A DNA stretch of 64,000 nt. Origin: Actinomyces qiguomingii. Lineage in GTDB: Bacteria; Actinomycetota; Actinomycetes; Actinomycetales; Actinomycetaceae. Location of the stretch: assembly GCF_004102025.1 (NCBI RefSeq), contig NZ_CP025228.1:1054001-1118000 (forward strand). Direction: 5' to 3'. The notes beneath the pieces were generated by a model. That model was not told the DNA's origin, searched no databases, and was given only the letters and a program-made list of their open reading frames with translations. Of this stretch, positions 1-8,449 are shown in pieces (within the stretch, counting starts at the first letter, position 1; each line of letters starts with the position of its first letter). The translations under genes and the position numbers were made by a program.

Positions 1-2
1 TG

Positions 3-3000
3 CGCCTGCGCCCGCTGATAGCCGGGAAACGCGGATGGATCAAACAGGGCATCTCTTGGCGCGCCATCATGAACGGTGACTTGGACAGCGAGGTGGCTCC
101 AGATGTGCTGGAGGCCTTGACGGACCTGGCTGTCATGGACCCCGACGCCGACATCTACTACACAGACGCCGGCATCAACTTGGAGTCGCTGCCGGTACGC
201 GTCTGGGACGTGCTGGGCCGAGCCGTCGCCGCTGGGGTGACGCTGACGACGGCGCAGCACGGCGGTAACCCGGTGCACATCAGGTCCGGGCTGCGGGCCG
301 GCATCGGCGTAAAACGTCGCAAGGACGGCACTGCCCTGATCGGTCCCGCATTGGATTACAGCACGGTCGAAGGTCTCGTACTCGGTCCAGGGCGCAGCCC
401 CAAGGCCCGTGCCCTGGGCAACCCGACTCACGGCTACGCGCTAACGGACCCCGACGGCGCCCTGAACCTCATGCCCCTGGACCCTCCGCCGGACGAAGTG
501 TTGGGCAGACTGCTGTCGCGAAACGAGAAGATCACCGTGCCAGCGGCGGACGTGGAGCGCTTCGAGTCCAAGCACTTGGGGCGGCTGGCCGCCGCCGTGC
601 CCATCGTTGACCTCGACCCCACCCTGACGGTGCCCGACCCGGGGGCACCTGTAGCCGTGCTGCACGTGAGCGTTGACGCCTCCCGGCACCGCGCCGAAAC
701 CTCCTGGTCCCTCCGTTACGTGACCGCATCCGGCGCCAGCCGCGGCGAGCTCGCCGTCGGCAGCATTACGGAGGTCCTCAGCGGCTCCGGACCGCTGGGC
801 TGGGACTGGCCGGACGGTGCCGCCTCAGCCGGGGTGAATGACGGTGGTGCGGACGGGCCGGCACCCTCGGGCAGTCGCTCCCGGCGGGCGCCCGCGGTAC
901 GTGACGTCAAGGCAGAGGATGACCTCGCCCGTCGTGTCGTCGAAGCTTGCCTGACGCTGGCGCCCACCCACGGTCCCCTGTGGCTGCCGGGCAGTTTCAC
1001 CGGTATGGGCACCGCCCGGCTCATGGCTCAGGCCCTGCCCTCCCTGGAGGCGGTTGCAGGCGTCGTCGTCGAGGTAACCGGGCAGGTGCCCGACTACCGG
1101 CAGGCGGAGGAGACTGCGCTGATCACCACCGACGTTGCCGACGACGGCGAGCGGCCGGACTGGTTCTCCCTGCAGGTGCGTGTGCAGGTCGGGGATGAGG
1201 ACGTGCCCATCGAACGGCTGATGACCGCCGTCGCCACCGGTGCGGACGCGGTGCTGCTGGACTCGGGACGCTGGATCGACCTTGCCGACCGGCCCGAGAT
1301 CGTGCGTCTGGCACGGCTCATGGAAGAGGGCCGTGATCTGCGTGACCCGCAGTCCCGCAATGCCGGTGACCTGTCGGTCACGGCCTTCCAGGCGGGTCTG
1401 TACGCCGAGCTGGAACGACTCGGGGTGATCGGGGAGGCCACCCGTCGCTGGCGTGAGGGAGTGGAACGGCTCTTGACGGTTGCCGCCGCGGCCGATGCCG
1501 CCGAGGCTGACGGCGGCAGTGGGGATGACCCCGCACATGCAGTGGATGCACCGGTTCCCGCGGGACTGCATGCGCGGCTGCGCCCCTACCAGCTTGACGG
1601 ATACCGCTGGCTCGCCCTGTTACAGTCCACCGGGCTCGGCGGCATCCTCGCCGACGACATGGGCCTGGGAAAAACCGTTCAGGTGCTTGCCGTAGTCCAA
1701 CGCATGCGGGAGCAGGCGGCAGCGGACGCGACTTCGGACAGGACTGTGGATGACTCAGTCTCCCGGCAGACCGCGGCCCACCCGGACTGCCCGGTGTTAG
1801 TGGTGGCACCCACCAGCGTCGTCGGCTCCTGGGCGGAGCAGGCCGCACGCTTCTGTCCCGATCTGAGGCTGCGCACGATAACCCGCACCCGCGCCAAACG
1901 GGGAGAGGACCTGGAGACGATCCGCGCCGATGCGGACCTGGTGGTTACCAGCTACACCATCGCGCGGATCGAGGAGGAGGACTTCACGGGGGTCGACTGG
2001 GCCTGGGTGGTGCTGGATGAGGCCCAGTTCGTGAAGAACCACAACGCCGCAACCTATAAGACCATGCGGCGCCTGCGCACGCCGTCGACGGTGGCGATCA
2101 CCGGCACGCCCCTGGAGAACTCGCTAATGGACCTGTGGAGTCTGCTGTCCATCACCGCCCCCGGGCTGCTACCCGGACCGGAGCGCTTCGGCGAGCTCTA
2201 CCGGCGTCCCGTGGACCGCGGGGACGAGGCCGCCCTGGCGGCGTTGCGCGCCCGCATCCGCCCCTTCATGCTGCGCCGCGCCAAGGAGGAAGTCGCCACC
2301 GAGCTGCCGGCCAAGAACGAGCAGATACTGTCGGTGGAACTGGCTCCGGCGCACCGGCGCGCCTACGACCGGCGCCTGGCTCGCGAACGGCAGAAGGTAC
2401 TGGGTCTGCTGGAGGAGGACACCGCCCAGTCACGGTTCACGGCCTTGAAGTCCCTGATGATTCTGCGGCAGATGGCCTTGGACCCTGACCTGGTGGAGGG
2501 AGACGACGTCGCCGGGAACTCGAAGACCGGTCGGCGCCGCAAGCCCACGGCCAAGGTCGAGGTGCTGCTGGAGACGCTGCAGCCGGTGGTGGCCGAGGGG
2601 CACCGGGCCCTGATTTTCAGCCAGTTCACCCGCTACCTGACTGGCGTGCGTGAGGCGCTGGAGGCCGCTGGCATTCGCACCGCCTACTTGGACGGCGCTA
2701 CTGCCAACCGGCAACAGGTGATCGACGCCTTCCGGGACGGTGAGGCCGAAGTGTTCCTCATCTCGCTCAAGGCCGGTGGCTTCGGCCTGACGCTGACGGA
2801 GGCCGACTATGTGTTCCTGCTGGATCCGTGGTGGAACCCGCAGGCCGAGGAACAGGCGGTGGATCGCACCCACCGCATCGGCCAGGACAAGTCCGTCATG
2901 GTCTACCGGCTCGTGTCCGTCGGGACCATTGAGGAGAAGGTTATGGCCCTGAAGGAGAAGAAGGCCGAACTGTTCGACCGGGTGGTCGAGGGCGCGCGGG

Positions 3001-3104
3001 ATGACGCTGTGTCGGGTGAACCGGGTGAGCGCCCCGGTGCAGCACCGGCCAGCCGTGCTCGGCTGACCGCCCAGGAGATCCGCGAGCTTCTGGGCGGCGA
3101 GTAG
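3..3104 (+). CDS. Snf2-family DNA-dependent ATPase/helicase, 5' end outside window
   Basis: Superfamily 2 ATPase of the Snf2/Rad54-like bacterial group, expected to translocate on double-stranded DNA and remodel protein-DNA complexes. The frame is open from base 3 and the codons before the first ATG (base 69) already read as protein (RLRPLIAGKRGW), so the true start is upstream of the window. About 500 residues of an N-terminal Snf2-associated region precede the motor. Seen in the motor: Walker A DDMGLGKT near 1653-1676, motif II DEAQ at 2016-2027, TGTPLEN near 2100, and DRTHRIGQ of motif VI near 2866. The C-terminus ends in a short charged tail with RLTAQEIRELL, usual for this family. The stop at 3104 is followed by a hairpin at 3153. 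No partner gene is visible, so its biological role cannot be fixed from context. Confidence 0.93.
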   Translation, partial: RLRPLIAGKRGWIKQGISWRAIMNGDLDSEVAPDVLEALTDLAVMDPDADIYYTDAGINLESLPVRVWDVLGRAVAAGVTLTTAQHGGNPVHIRSGLRAGIGVKRRKDGTALIGPALDYSTVEGLVLGPGRSPKARALGNPTHGYALTDPDGALNLMPLDPPPDEVLGRLLSRNEKITVPAADVERFESKHLGRLAAAVPIVDLDPTLTVPDPGAPVAVLHVSVDASRHRAETSWSLRYVTASGASRGELAVGSITEVLSGSGPLGWDWPDGAASAGVNDGGADGPAPSGSRSRRAPAVRDVKAEDDLARRVVEACLTLAPTHGPLWLPGSFTGMGTARLMAQALPSLEAVAGVVVEVTGQVPDYRQAEETALITTDVADDGERPDWFSLQVRVQVGDEDVPIERLMTAVATGADAVLLDSGRWIDLADRPEIVRLARLMEEGRDLRDPQSRNAGDLSVTAFQAGLYAELERLGVIGEATRRWREGVERLLTVAAAADAAEADGGSGDDPAHAVDAPVPAGLHARLRPYQLDGYRWLALLQSTGLGGILADDMGLGKTVQVLAVVQRMREQAAADATSDRTVDDSVSRQTAAHPDCPVLVVAPTSVVGSWAEQAARFCPDLRLRTITRTRAKRGEDLETIRADADLVVTSYTIARIEEEDFTGVDWAWVVLDEAQFVKNHNAATYKTMRRLRTPSTVAITGTPLENSLMDLWSLLSITAPGLLPGPERFGELYRRPVDRGDEAALAALRARIRPFMLRRAKEEVATELPAKNEQILSVELAPAHRRAYDRRLARERQKVLGLLEEDTAQSRFTALKSLMILRQMALDPDLVEGDDVAGNSKTGRRRKPTAKVEVLLETLQPVVAEGHRALIFSQFTRYLTGVREALEAAGIRTAYLDGATANRQQVIDAFRDGEAEVFLISLKAGGFGLTLTEADYVFLLDPWWNPQAEEQAVDRTHRIGQDKSVMVYRLVSVGTIEEKVMALKEKKAELFDRVVEGARDDAVSGEPGERPGAAPASRARLTAQEIRELLGGE

Positions 3105-3152
3105 GGCTGCCTGTGTCCAGGGCCTGCCCATCCGGTCTGCTGTCAGCCGGAC

Positions 3153-3173
3153 AAAACCGGCTTTTCCGGTTTT
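3153..3173 (+). terminator. Hairpin terminator after the Snf2 gene
   Basis: AAAACCGG, a five-base loop CTTTT, then CCGGTTTT gives a perfect 8-bp stem 50 bp after the helicase stop. It is followed by a G/T-rich tail (GGGTGTGGTGGGG) instead of a U-run. The same stem-plus-tail arrangement recurs elsewhere in the window, for example at 17999. Confidence 0.7.
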
Positions 3174-3370
3174 GGGTGTGGTGGGGTGCTGGCTGTGCTG
3201 ATGGCTCCGCGCAGCGTATCCGCGGGGTCGGGCACCTGGGGTGCTCCCATGCCCGCACTAAGGTCGTCATCTCAGGGTGTCCGTTGCCGTGGGTGTACTG
3301 CGCGCTCTCCTGCGCATGCCAAGGCCGCAAAGCGGGTCCGGCGGTGTGTTGGTGCCCGTGGGCTGAGGGT

Positions 3371-3465
3371 CGTCTACTACGCCGGTTCGCTCTGTAGTAC
3401 GCCGGTTAGGTGTGTGTTGAAGGGCTCGGAAGCCTTCAGCAAAGGTCTAACCGGCGTAGTAGACG
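3371..3465. repeat. Perfect 17-bp inverted repeat with an alternative inner arm
   Basis: The left arm at 3371-3387 (CGTCTACTACGCCGGTT) is the exact reverse complement of 3449-3465. Inside the 61-bp spacer, 3394-3409 (GTAGTACGCCGGTTAG) is nearly identical to the left arm and can pair with the same right arm with one mismatch. A transcript could therefore form two mutually exclusive stems. There is no coding gene here; the function is unknown. Confidence 0.6.
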
Positions 3466-3513
3466 CCGATGGGGCGTACCCAACGCCTCCGCCTTCGGCC
3501 CGCGTCGCCCCAG

Positions 3514-3587
3514 TTGGACCGCGATTGTGCGCTTGGACCGTCTGGGAGTGCGTCTGGGGCGGTCCAAATGCAGCTCAGGCCGTCCAA
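3514..3587. repeat. TTGGACC array locus 1 (19-bp phase)
   Basis: TTGGACC occurs at 3514 and 3533 (19 bp apart), followed by the opposite orientation: GGTCCAA at 3561 and a variant at 3581. The second TTGGACCG and the CGGTCCAA can pair as a stem-loop around CTGGGAGTGCGT. It belongs with the loci at 42062, 43678 and 49563. Confidence 0.6.
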
Positions 3588-3659
3588 GCAGCGGACCAGT
3601 CAGCCAGGCCGCAAGCAGCCACGCACCCCAGAATGTAGGTGGGGGCACCTCCCCCGAAG

Positions 3660-4366
3660 TGGGGGAGTATCCCCGACCCACTTCACGCCTGGGATGTCAG
3701 CGGCGGGAGTTGCGGCGCACGAGGTCGAGGCGCTAGTCCAGGTCCTGGGCCGGCACGGTGGTGCGCACCTTTCGGCGTGTCCGTGCTGCTTTCAGGCCCA
3801 GCTCACGCATGATGGACAATACCGTGTCGGGGTCGGCGGGGATGCCCTGCCAGTCCAGTGTGGCGGCGATGCGCCTGTACCCGTAGGTGCCGTCGGACTC
3901 TTCGAAGATCTTCTTGATGTGCCCGGCCAGCTCCCGGCGCCTGATGGCTGTGGCGGACTCGGGTCTGCTGCGCCAGTCGTGTGGTAGCCGGACTTGGAAA
4001 CCTTGGCCCACTGGCACATCCAGGCGATCGGGAAGTTGCCCTCTTCGCTGTGAATGAACTCGTAGATGCGAGTCACTCGTGTTCCTTCGCGAAGAAGGCC
4101 GCCGCTTTCTTGTGGGAACTCACTGCTCCATCCGCGCCTCGTGCAGCTCGGCCTTCAGCCGGGCCAGTTCCTGCGCCTCGGACTCGTTTTTCTGCTCCTG
4201 GGCGTCGGCGTGTTGCTTGCGGTATTTAGCGACCCAGTTGCCCACCCTCTGGGCCACCAGACCATAGGAGGCCGCGACCGACGCGATCGACCGGTCCCCT
4301 TCCACCACCTCACGGGCCACTTGCTCGCAGCAGCTCGTCGGAGTACTTCGCCTTCGTCATAGTCAT
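3660..4366 (-). pseudogene. Decayed IS3-family insertion sequence (orfA plus 5' part of orfB)
   Basis: Read on the minus strand, three frame-broken pieces reconstruct an IS3-type transposase pair. OrfA starts near 4360 (MTKAKYSDELLRAS), then shifts frame near 4322 into AREVVEGDRSIASVAASYGL with its helix-turn-helix and a coiled-coil-like tail (ELARLKAELHEAR). It breaks again near 4115, where KKAAAFFAKEHE is out of frame. OrfB begins at 4076 (MTRIYEFIHSEEGNFPIAW), shifts near 4018, and continues through GTYGYRRIAATL to a stop near 3733. Beyond that stop a recognisable GVKWVGD, the first catalytic Asp region of the DDE integrase domain, persists to about 3660. The rest of the catalytic domain is missing. 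At least three frameshifts and a truncation make it non-functional. No terminal inverted repeats were identified. Confidence 0.85.
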
Positions 4367-4441
4367 CCATCCTAACTATCAGATCACGGGAAATGCTAGC
4401 CATCCCCAAGTCCCAAAACAACCTGGCGTTCCAGCCCGGAT

Positions 4442-4572
4442 ACGGGCAGACCACGCCCGAACACGGGCAGACCACGCCCGAACACGGGCAGACCACGCCC
4501 GAACACGGGACGGCGCCTCCGGACGCGGGGAGACCGCGCTCGGACACGGGGCGGCGCCTTCGGACGCGGGAG
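4442..4572. repeat. 21-bp tandem repeat with hairpin-forming units, plus a related 3' tail
   Basis: Three perfect 21-bp units run 4442-4462, 4463-4483 and 4484-4504. Each contains CGGGC, seven bases, then GCCCG, so every unit can fold into its own small hairpin. A fourth unit begins at 4505 but diverges into a second pattern (CGGCGCC followed by TCCGGACGCGGG or TTCGGACGCGGG) that occurs twice up to 4572. It lies between the IS3 remnant and the gadB promoter region. Confidence 0.75.
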
Positions 4573-4942
4573 AGTTCCGCCCGGACAGGCCAGAACACAC
4601 CACCCACCACACCCCCAAACACGAAGAGCCGGTTTGGGCCTACTCGGCCACGTGGTGCTGTGACGGTTCGTGCCTTCCGACGTGGTTGTGGCTGTGCCCG
4701 TATTGGCGTGGGTGCGGCTGTGCCCCTTCTGGCCCGGATGCGGACACGCCCTTGTCCGCCCGAGTGCGACCGACCGCCGTATGGCAGTCCCAGCTGATCC
4801 AGCGCGCCACAAATGCGCAGAGCCCGTTTGGTGGTTCGGGAATCCCTGCGACTTCCTCCAGGTGTCATTCATATTCAGGGGGCGGCGGGCGTCTTCGGTG
4901 AGTGATGTGGGGTGCTTCCAGGGAGTTCTCGGGTGATTCTGG
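4573..4942. other. Gene-free region upstream of gadB
   Basis: About 370 bp without a credible gene. Near 4590-4635 the minus strand carries the G/T-rich motif (GGGGGTGTGGTGGG preceded by CCGGCTCTTC) that follows several hairpins in this window. The long GC-rich open frames here overlap each other on both strands and have no recognisable domain. Confidence 0.4.
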
Positions 4943-4970
4943 TTGTATTTGCGGCGGTGCCCGCTATAAA
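4943..4970 (+). promoter_or_regulatory. Candidate gadB promoter
   Basis: TTGTAT (4943-4948), a 16-bp spacer, then TATAAA (4965-4970), in a locally AT-rich patch that stands out from the surroundings. It predicts a leader of about 155 nt before gadB. This leader would be long for this genome and could hold post-transcriptional control of acid resistance. Motif match only. Confidence 0.45.
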
Positions 4971-5134
4971 GAAAAGCTTGAAGAATGCTGGCAGATGTAG
5001 CAATTGTTTCAGAGGGCTAGGAGAATGGTCCCGGTAAATTGCAAGTATTGACGCATCGGCTCCTTGGAATGGTTTCCGCCGCAGTGCAGTGATATGCCTA
5101 TGTCAATCGTTGCCAACCGAGAGGAGAATCCGAC

Positions 5135-6541
5135 ATGTCGCGGCCACTATTCGACGGTTCTTCCGCCCCGGACCCGGGCAACAGCGAGCTCAACCCGCTG
5201 TTCGCCCGCCCCGGTGAGGCCTATGACCTGCCGAAGTTCCGCTTCCCCGCCGGGGAGGTGCTTCCCGAAACCGCCTACCAGGTGGTTCACGACGAGGCGA
5301 TGCTGGACGGCAATGCCCGCCAGAACCTGGCCACCTTCGTCAGCACCTGGATGGACGAGTGCGCGGGCCGCCTCTACCTGGAGGCGGCCGACAAGAACAT
5401 GATCGACAAGGACGAGTACCCGCGCACCGCGGAGATCGAAACCCGCTGCTGGACCATGCTCGCGGACCTGTGGCACGCCCCCGACCCGTGCCACACCATT
5501 GGCACCTCCACCATTGGCTCCTCCGAGGCCTGCATGCTGGGCGGATTAGCCCTTAAGCGCCGCTGGCGCAATGCCCGCCGCGCCGCCGGCAAGCCAACAG
5601 ACCGTCCCAACCTGGTCATGTCCAGCGCCGTGCAGGTGTGTTGGGAGAAGTTCTGCAACTACTTCGACGTTGAACCCCGGTATGTGCCTATCAGCGAGGA
5701 GCACAAGGTCCTGGACGGCCACGCCCTGGAGGAGTACGTGGACGAGAACACCATCGGTGTCGTGGCCATCATGGGAGTGACCTACACCGGAATGTACGAG
5801 CCGGTAGCCCAGATTGCCCGGTCGCTGGACAATATCCAGGAGCGTACCGGCCTGGATATTCCCATTCACGTCGACGGTGCCTCCGGGGCCATGATCGCGC
5901 CCTTCGTGCAGCCGGAACTGGAGTGGGACTTCCGCGTGGGCCGCGTGGCCTCCATCTCCACCTCCGGCCACAAGTACGGGCTGGTCTACCCCGGTATCGG
6001 CTGGGTGGTGTGGCGTGAGGAGGCCGCCCTGCCCGAGGAGCTGATCTTCGAGGTCTCCTACCTCGGCGGGCAGATGCCCACCTTCGCCCTGAATTTCTCC
6101 CGCCCCGGCGCCCAGGTGCTGCTGCAGTACTACATGTTCCTGCGGCTCGGTTTTGACGGTTACCGGCGGGTACAGTCCAACAGCCGCGACGTCGCCCGCT
6201 ACCTGGCCTCCGAGATCTCTGCCATGGGACCCTTCGACCTGTGGAACGACGGTTCGGACATCCCCGTATTCGCCTGGCGGCTGCGCGCCGACCATACGGA
6301 CAAATGGGACCTGTACGACCTGTCCGACCGGCTGCGCATGAAGGGCTGGCTGGTCCCCGCCTACCCGATGCCCGATGACCTCACCGATGTCACCGTGCAG
6401 CGGATCGTGGTGCGCAACGGGCTCAGCCACGACCTGGCCGACGCCCTCTTAGAAGACATGCGCGCCGAGGTCGCCTACCTTGACCGGCTCGACGGGCCAC
6501 TGCCCCACGAGTCCGACCGTCCCGCCGCCTTCCACCACTGA
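5135..6541 (+). CDS. gadB: Glutamate decarboxylase (PLP-dependent)
   Basis: Converts cytosolic L-glutamate to GABA and CO2, consuming one proton; with the antiporter encoded next it forms the glutamate-dependent acid resistance system. The 468-residue length matches bacterial GadA/GadB. The pyridoxal-phosphate lysine is in STSGHKYGLVYPG (K280), the typical GAD sequence. TIGSSEACMLGGLA and HVDGASGAM are the other conserved cofactor-site segments. The start has a good ribosome binding site (GAGAGGAGA). Only 9 bp separate it from gadC, so the two are almost certainly one transcript. A low-GC promoter-like region precedes it by about 160 bp. Assignment is secure from sequence alone; induction by acid is inferred from the family. 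Confidence 0.97.
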   Translation: MSRPLFDGSSAPDPGNSELNPLFARPGEAYDLPKFRFPAGEVLPETAYQVVHDEAMLDGNARQNLATFVSTWMDECAGRLYLEAADKNMIDKDEYPRTAEIETRCWTMLADLWHAPDPCHTIGTSTIGSSEACMLGGLALKRRWRNARRAAGKPTDRPNLVMSSAVQVCWEKFCNYFDVEPRYVPISEEHKVLDGHALEEYVDENTIGVVAIMGVTYTGMYEPVAQIARSLDNIQERTGLDIPIHVDGASGAMIAPFVQPELEWDFRVGRVASISTSGHKYGLVYPGIGWVVWREEAALPEELIFEVSYLGGQMPTFALNFSRPGAQVLLQYYMFLRLGFDGYRRVQSNSRDVARYLASEISAMGPFDLWNDGSDIPVFAWRLRADHTDKWDLYDLSDRLRMKGWLVPAYPMPDDLTDVTVQRIVVRNGLSHDLADALLEDMRAEVAYLDRLDGPLPHESDRPAAFHH

Positions 6542-6550
6542 GGGGTTGAA

Positions 6551-8218
6551 ATGTCCGTCAAAACCTCCGGCAACACCGCCGACTCCTGCTCCCGTCCACC
6601 CGCCGGCTCGCTCGAGGACCGGCCCGCTGCCCACCCGATGTCCACCCGCGCGCCTGCCGACGACGCCACCGCCAGCATGTCCGCCGGCACGGCCGCCAAC
6701 CGCCCGCCTGCCGCGATGAGCGTGTTCAACCTGGCCATGCTCACCGTCGTGGCGGTGGCCTCGCTGCGCTCCCTGCCCGCCATGGCCGGCTACGGCCTGG
6801 CCTCCATGGTGCTTTACCTGATCCCGGCGGCGCTGTTCATGGTGCCGACGGCGCTGGTAGCCGCCGAGCTGGCCACCGGCTGGAAGGGCGGAGTGTTCAT
6901 CTGGGTGCGCGAGGCCTTCGGCGAACGCTGGGGCTTTGTGGCCATCTGGCTACAATGGGTGCAGAACGTGGTTTGGTATCCCACCCAGATCGCCTTCATC
7001 GCCGTGAGCCTGTCCTACGTGGTGGGCGGCGGCGCCCTGGCTAACAATGGCGCCTACCTGGCCGGGGTCATCATCGTCCTGTACTGGGTTTCCACCCTGA
7101 TTACCTTGGCTGGAGGCAACCTGTTCGCCAAGGTCGGCTCGTGGAGCGGTATCATCGGCACGCTCTTCCCGGCGGCGTTGCTGATCATCCTTGGCGCCGT
7201 CTGGCTGGCGACTGGCACGCCCTCCCAGACGGAACTGACGACGTCGGCGATCCTGCCGCCGTGGACCGGCCTGGCCTCCATTGTGCTGATCGTATCCAAT
7301 GTGCTCGCCTACGCAGGCATGGAGGTAAACGCCGTCCACGCCAATGACCTGTCCGATCCCGGCCGCGGCTACCCGCGCACGGTCCTGATCTCGGCGGTTG
7401 TGATCCTGGCGATCTTCATCCTGCCGACCCTGGCAATTGCCGTTGCGGTCCCCAGGGCGAACCTGGGAGTGGTGGACGGCATCAACTTGGCCTTCCAGAC
7501 CTTCTTCGACCACTGGCACCTGTCCTGGGGCACTGCGGTGATTTCGCTACTGATCGCCCTGGGCGCCTTCGCCTCGGTGGTCACCTGGATCGCCGGCCCG
7601 TCCAAGGGCCTGCTTGCCGCCGCCCGCACCGGCCTGCTGCCGCCCGCCCTGCAAAAGCGCAACCGGGCCGGCGTGCAGCGCTCCATCCTGCTGCTGCAGG
7701 GCGTGATTGTGACGATCCTGGCGCTGCTGTTTGTGGTCATCCCCAACGGCAACACCGCCTTCGTCACCCTGATCGACATGGCTGCGGCGCTCTACCTGAT
7801 CATGTACATGATGCTGTTCGCCGCCGCCATCCGGCTGCGTACCACCCGTCCGCAGGTGCGGCGCACCTACCGCACCCCCGCCATGGGGTTCGTGGCCGGC
7901 GTCGGCTTCGTTGCCTGCGCGGTGGCTTTCGTGCTCTCCTTCGTGCGCCCGTCGGGGTTCACCGGGCTGAGCACCGCAGGTTACGCCCTGGTGGTGGCTC
8001 TGGTGATCGTGGTCCTGGGGGTGCCTCCGCTGGTCTTCTACGCGCTGCGCCGCCCCGCCTGGCAGCTGGAGCCGGACCACGCCGTCGGCGACGCCATCTT
8101 AGTCAACCCGCCTGATCCACGGGAGCCCGACGACGTCGACCACAATCGCACGGCTAGACGGCATCTGCGGCTGATCTCCCACCGATCCGGACACCACAGT
8201 TTGGGACGGGCCTCCTAG
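6551..8218 (+). CDS. gadC: Glutamate:GABA antiporter (APC superfamily)
   Basis: A 555-residue polytopic membrane protein of the amino acid/polyamine/organocation superfamily, with about twelve hydrophobic segments. The position 9 bp downstream of gadB and the family match point to the electrogenic exchange of external glutamate for internal GABA. The N-terminal 55 or so residues are hydrophilic and Ser/Pro/Thr-rich (including two internal Met codons), longer than in Escherichia coli GadC, so the real start could be internal. The C-terminal cytosolic tail is basic and His-rich (RRHLRLISHRSGHHSLG). In E. coli GadC a C-terminal plug senses pH; whether this His-rich tail does the same is inference. 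Confidence 0.92.
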   Translation: MSVKTSGNTADSCSRPPAGSLEDRPAAHPMSTRAPADDATASMSAGTAANRPPAAMSVFNLAMLTVVAVASLRSLPAMAGYGLASMVLYLIPAALFMVPTALVAAELATGWKGGVFIWVREAFGERWGFVAIWLQWVQNVVWYPTQIAFIAVSLSYVVGGGALANNGAYLAGVIIVLYWVSTLITLAGGNLFAKVGSWSGIIGTLFPAALLIILGAVWLATGTPSQTELTTSAILPPWTGLASIVLIVSNVLAYAGMEVNAVHANDLSDPGRGYPRTVLISAVVILAIFILPTLAIAVAVPRANLGVVDGINLAFQTFFDHWHLSWGTAVISLLIALGAFASVVTWIAGPSKGLLAAARTGLLPPALQKRNRAGVQRSILLLQGVIVTILALLFVVIPNGNTAFVTLIDMAAALYLIMYMMLFAAAIRLRTTRPQVRRTYRTPAMGFVAGVGFVACAVAFVLSFVRPSGFTGLSTAGYALVVALVIVVLGVPPLVFYALRRPAWQLEPDHAVGDAILVNPPDPREPDDVDHNRTARRHLRLISHRSGHHSLGRAS

Positions 8219-8316
8219 CCCGGTAAGGGCAGGTCGGCAAGGCCGACCGTGCCGGCCATTGCCGTCGGCGGATCCGCCCATTGCGGGATCCATGGGACTG
8301 GCGTCCGCCATATGAC

Positions 8317-8375
8317 GCGGGCCTCGGCGTCGTCATTGCGGCGACGACGAGGCCCGCGGGTGCATGATGGCACCC
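8317..8375. terminator. Pair of hairpins between gadC and the GNAT gene
   Basis: GCGGGCCTCG (8317-8326) pairs with CGAGGCCCGC (8348-8357), extended inward by GTCGTC/GACGAC. Immediately after it GGGTGC-ATGATG-GCACCC (8358-8375) forms a second hairpin. No U-run follows either stem. The position after gadC suits a terminator, but an operator for the GNAT gene is also possible. Confidence 0.5.
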
Positions 8376-8449
8376 ATGGGCGTCACCGGCATCGACCACA
8401 TCCGCTTGAGCACCGTCCCGATTACCAGCGTCGCGCGAAAGGAGCGGGC

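Noticed and set aside
4155..4868. Long minus-strand open frames over the 21-bp array and gad upstream region
   Set aside because: They overlap other equally long frames on both strands, use the repeats as coding sequence, and have no domain or ribosome binding site; they result from high GC.
8376..8449. Possible gene piece GVTGIDHIRL like a VOC-family N-terminus
   Set aside because: Only about ten residues, with a similar ten at about 18290; too short to call a gene or a pseudogene.
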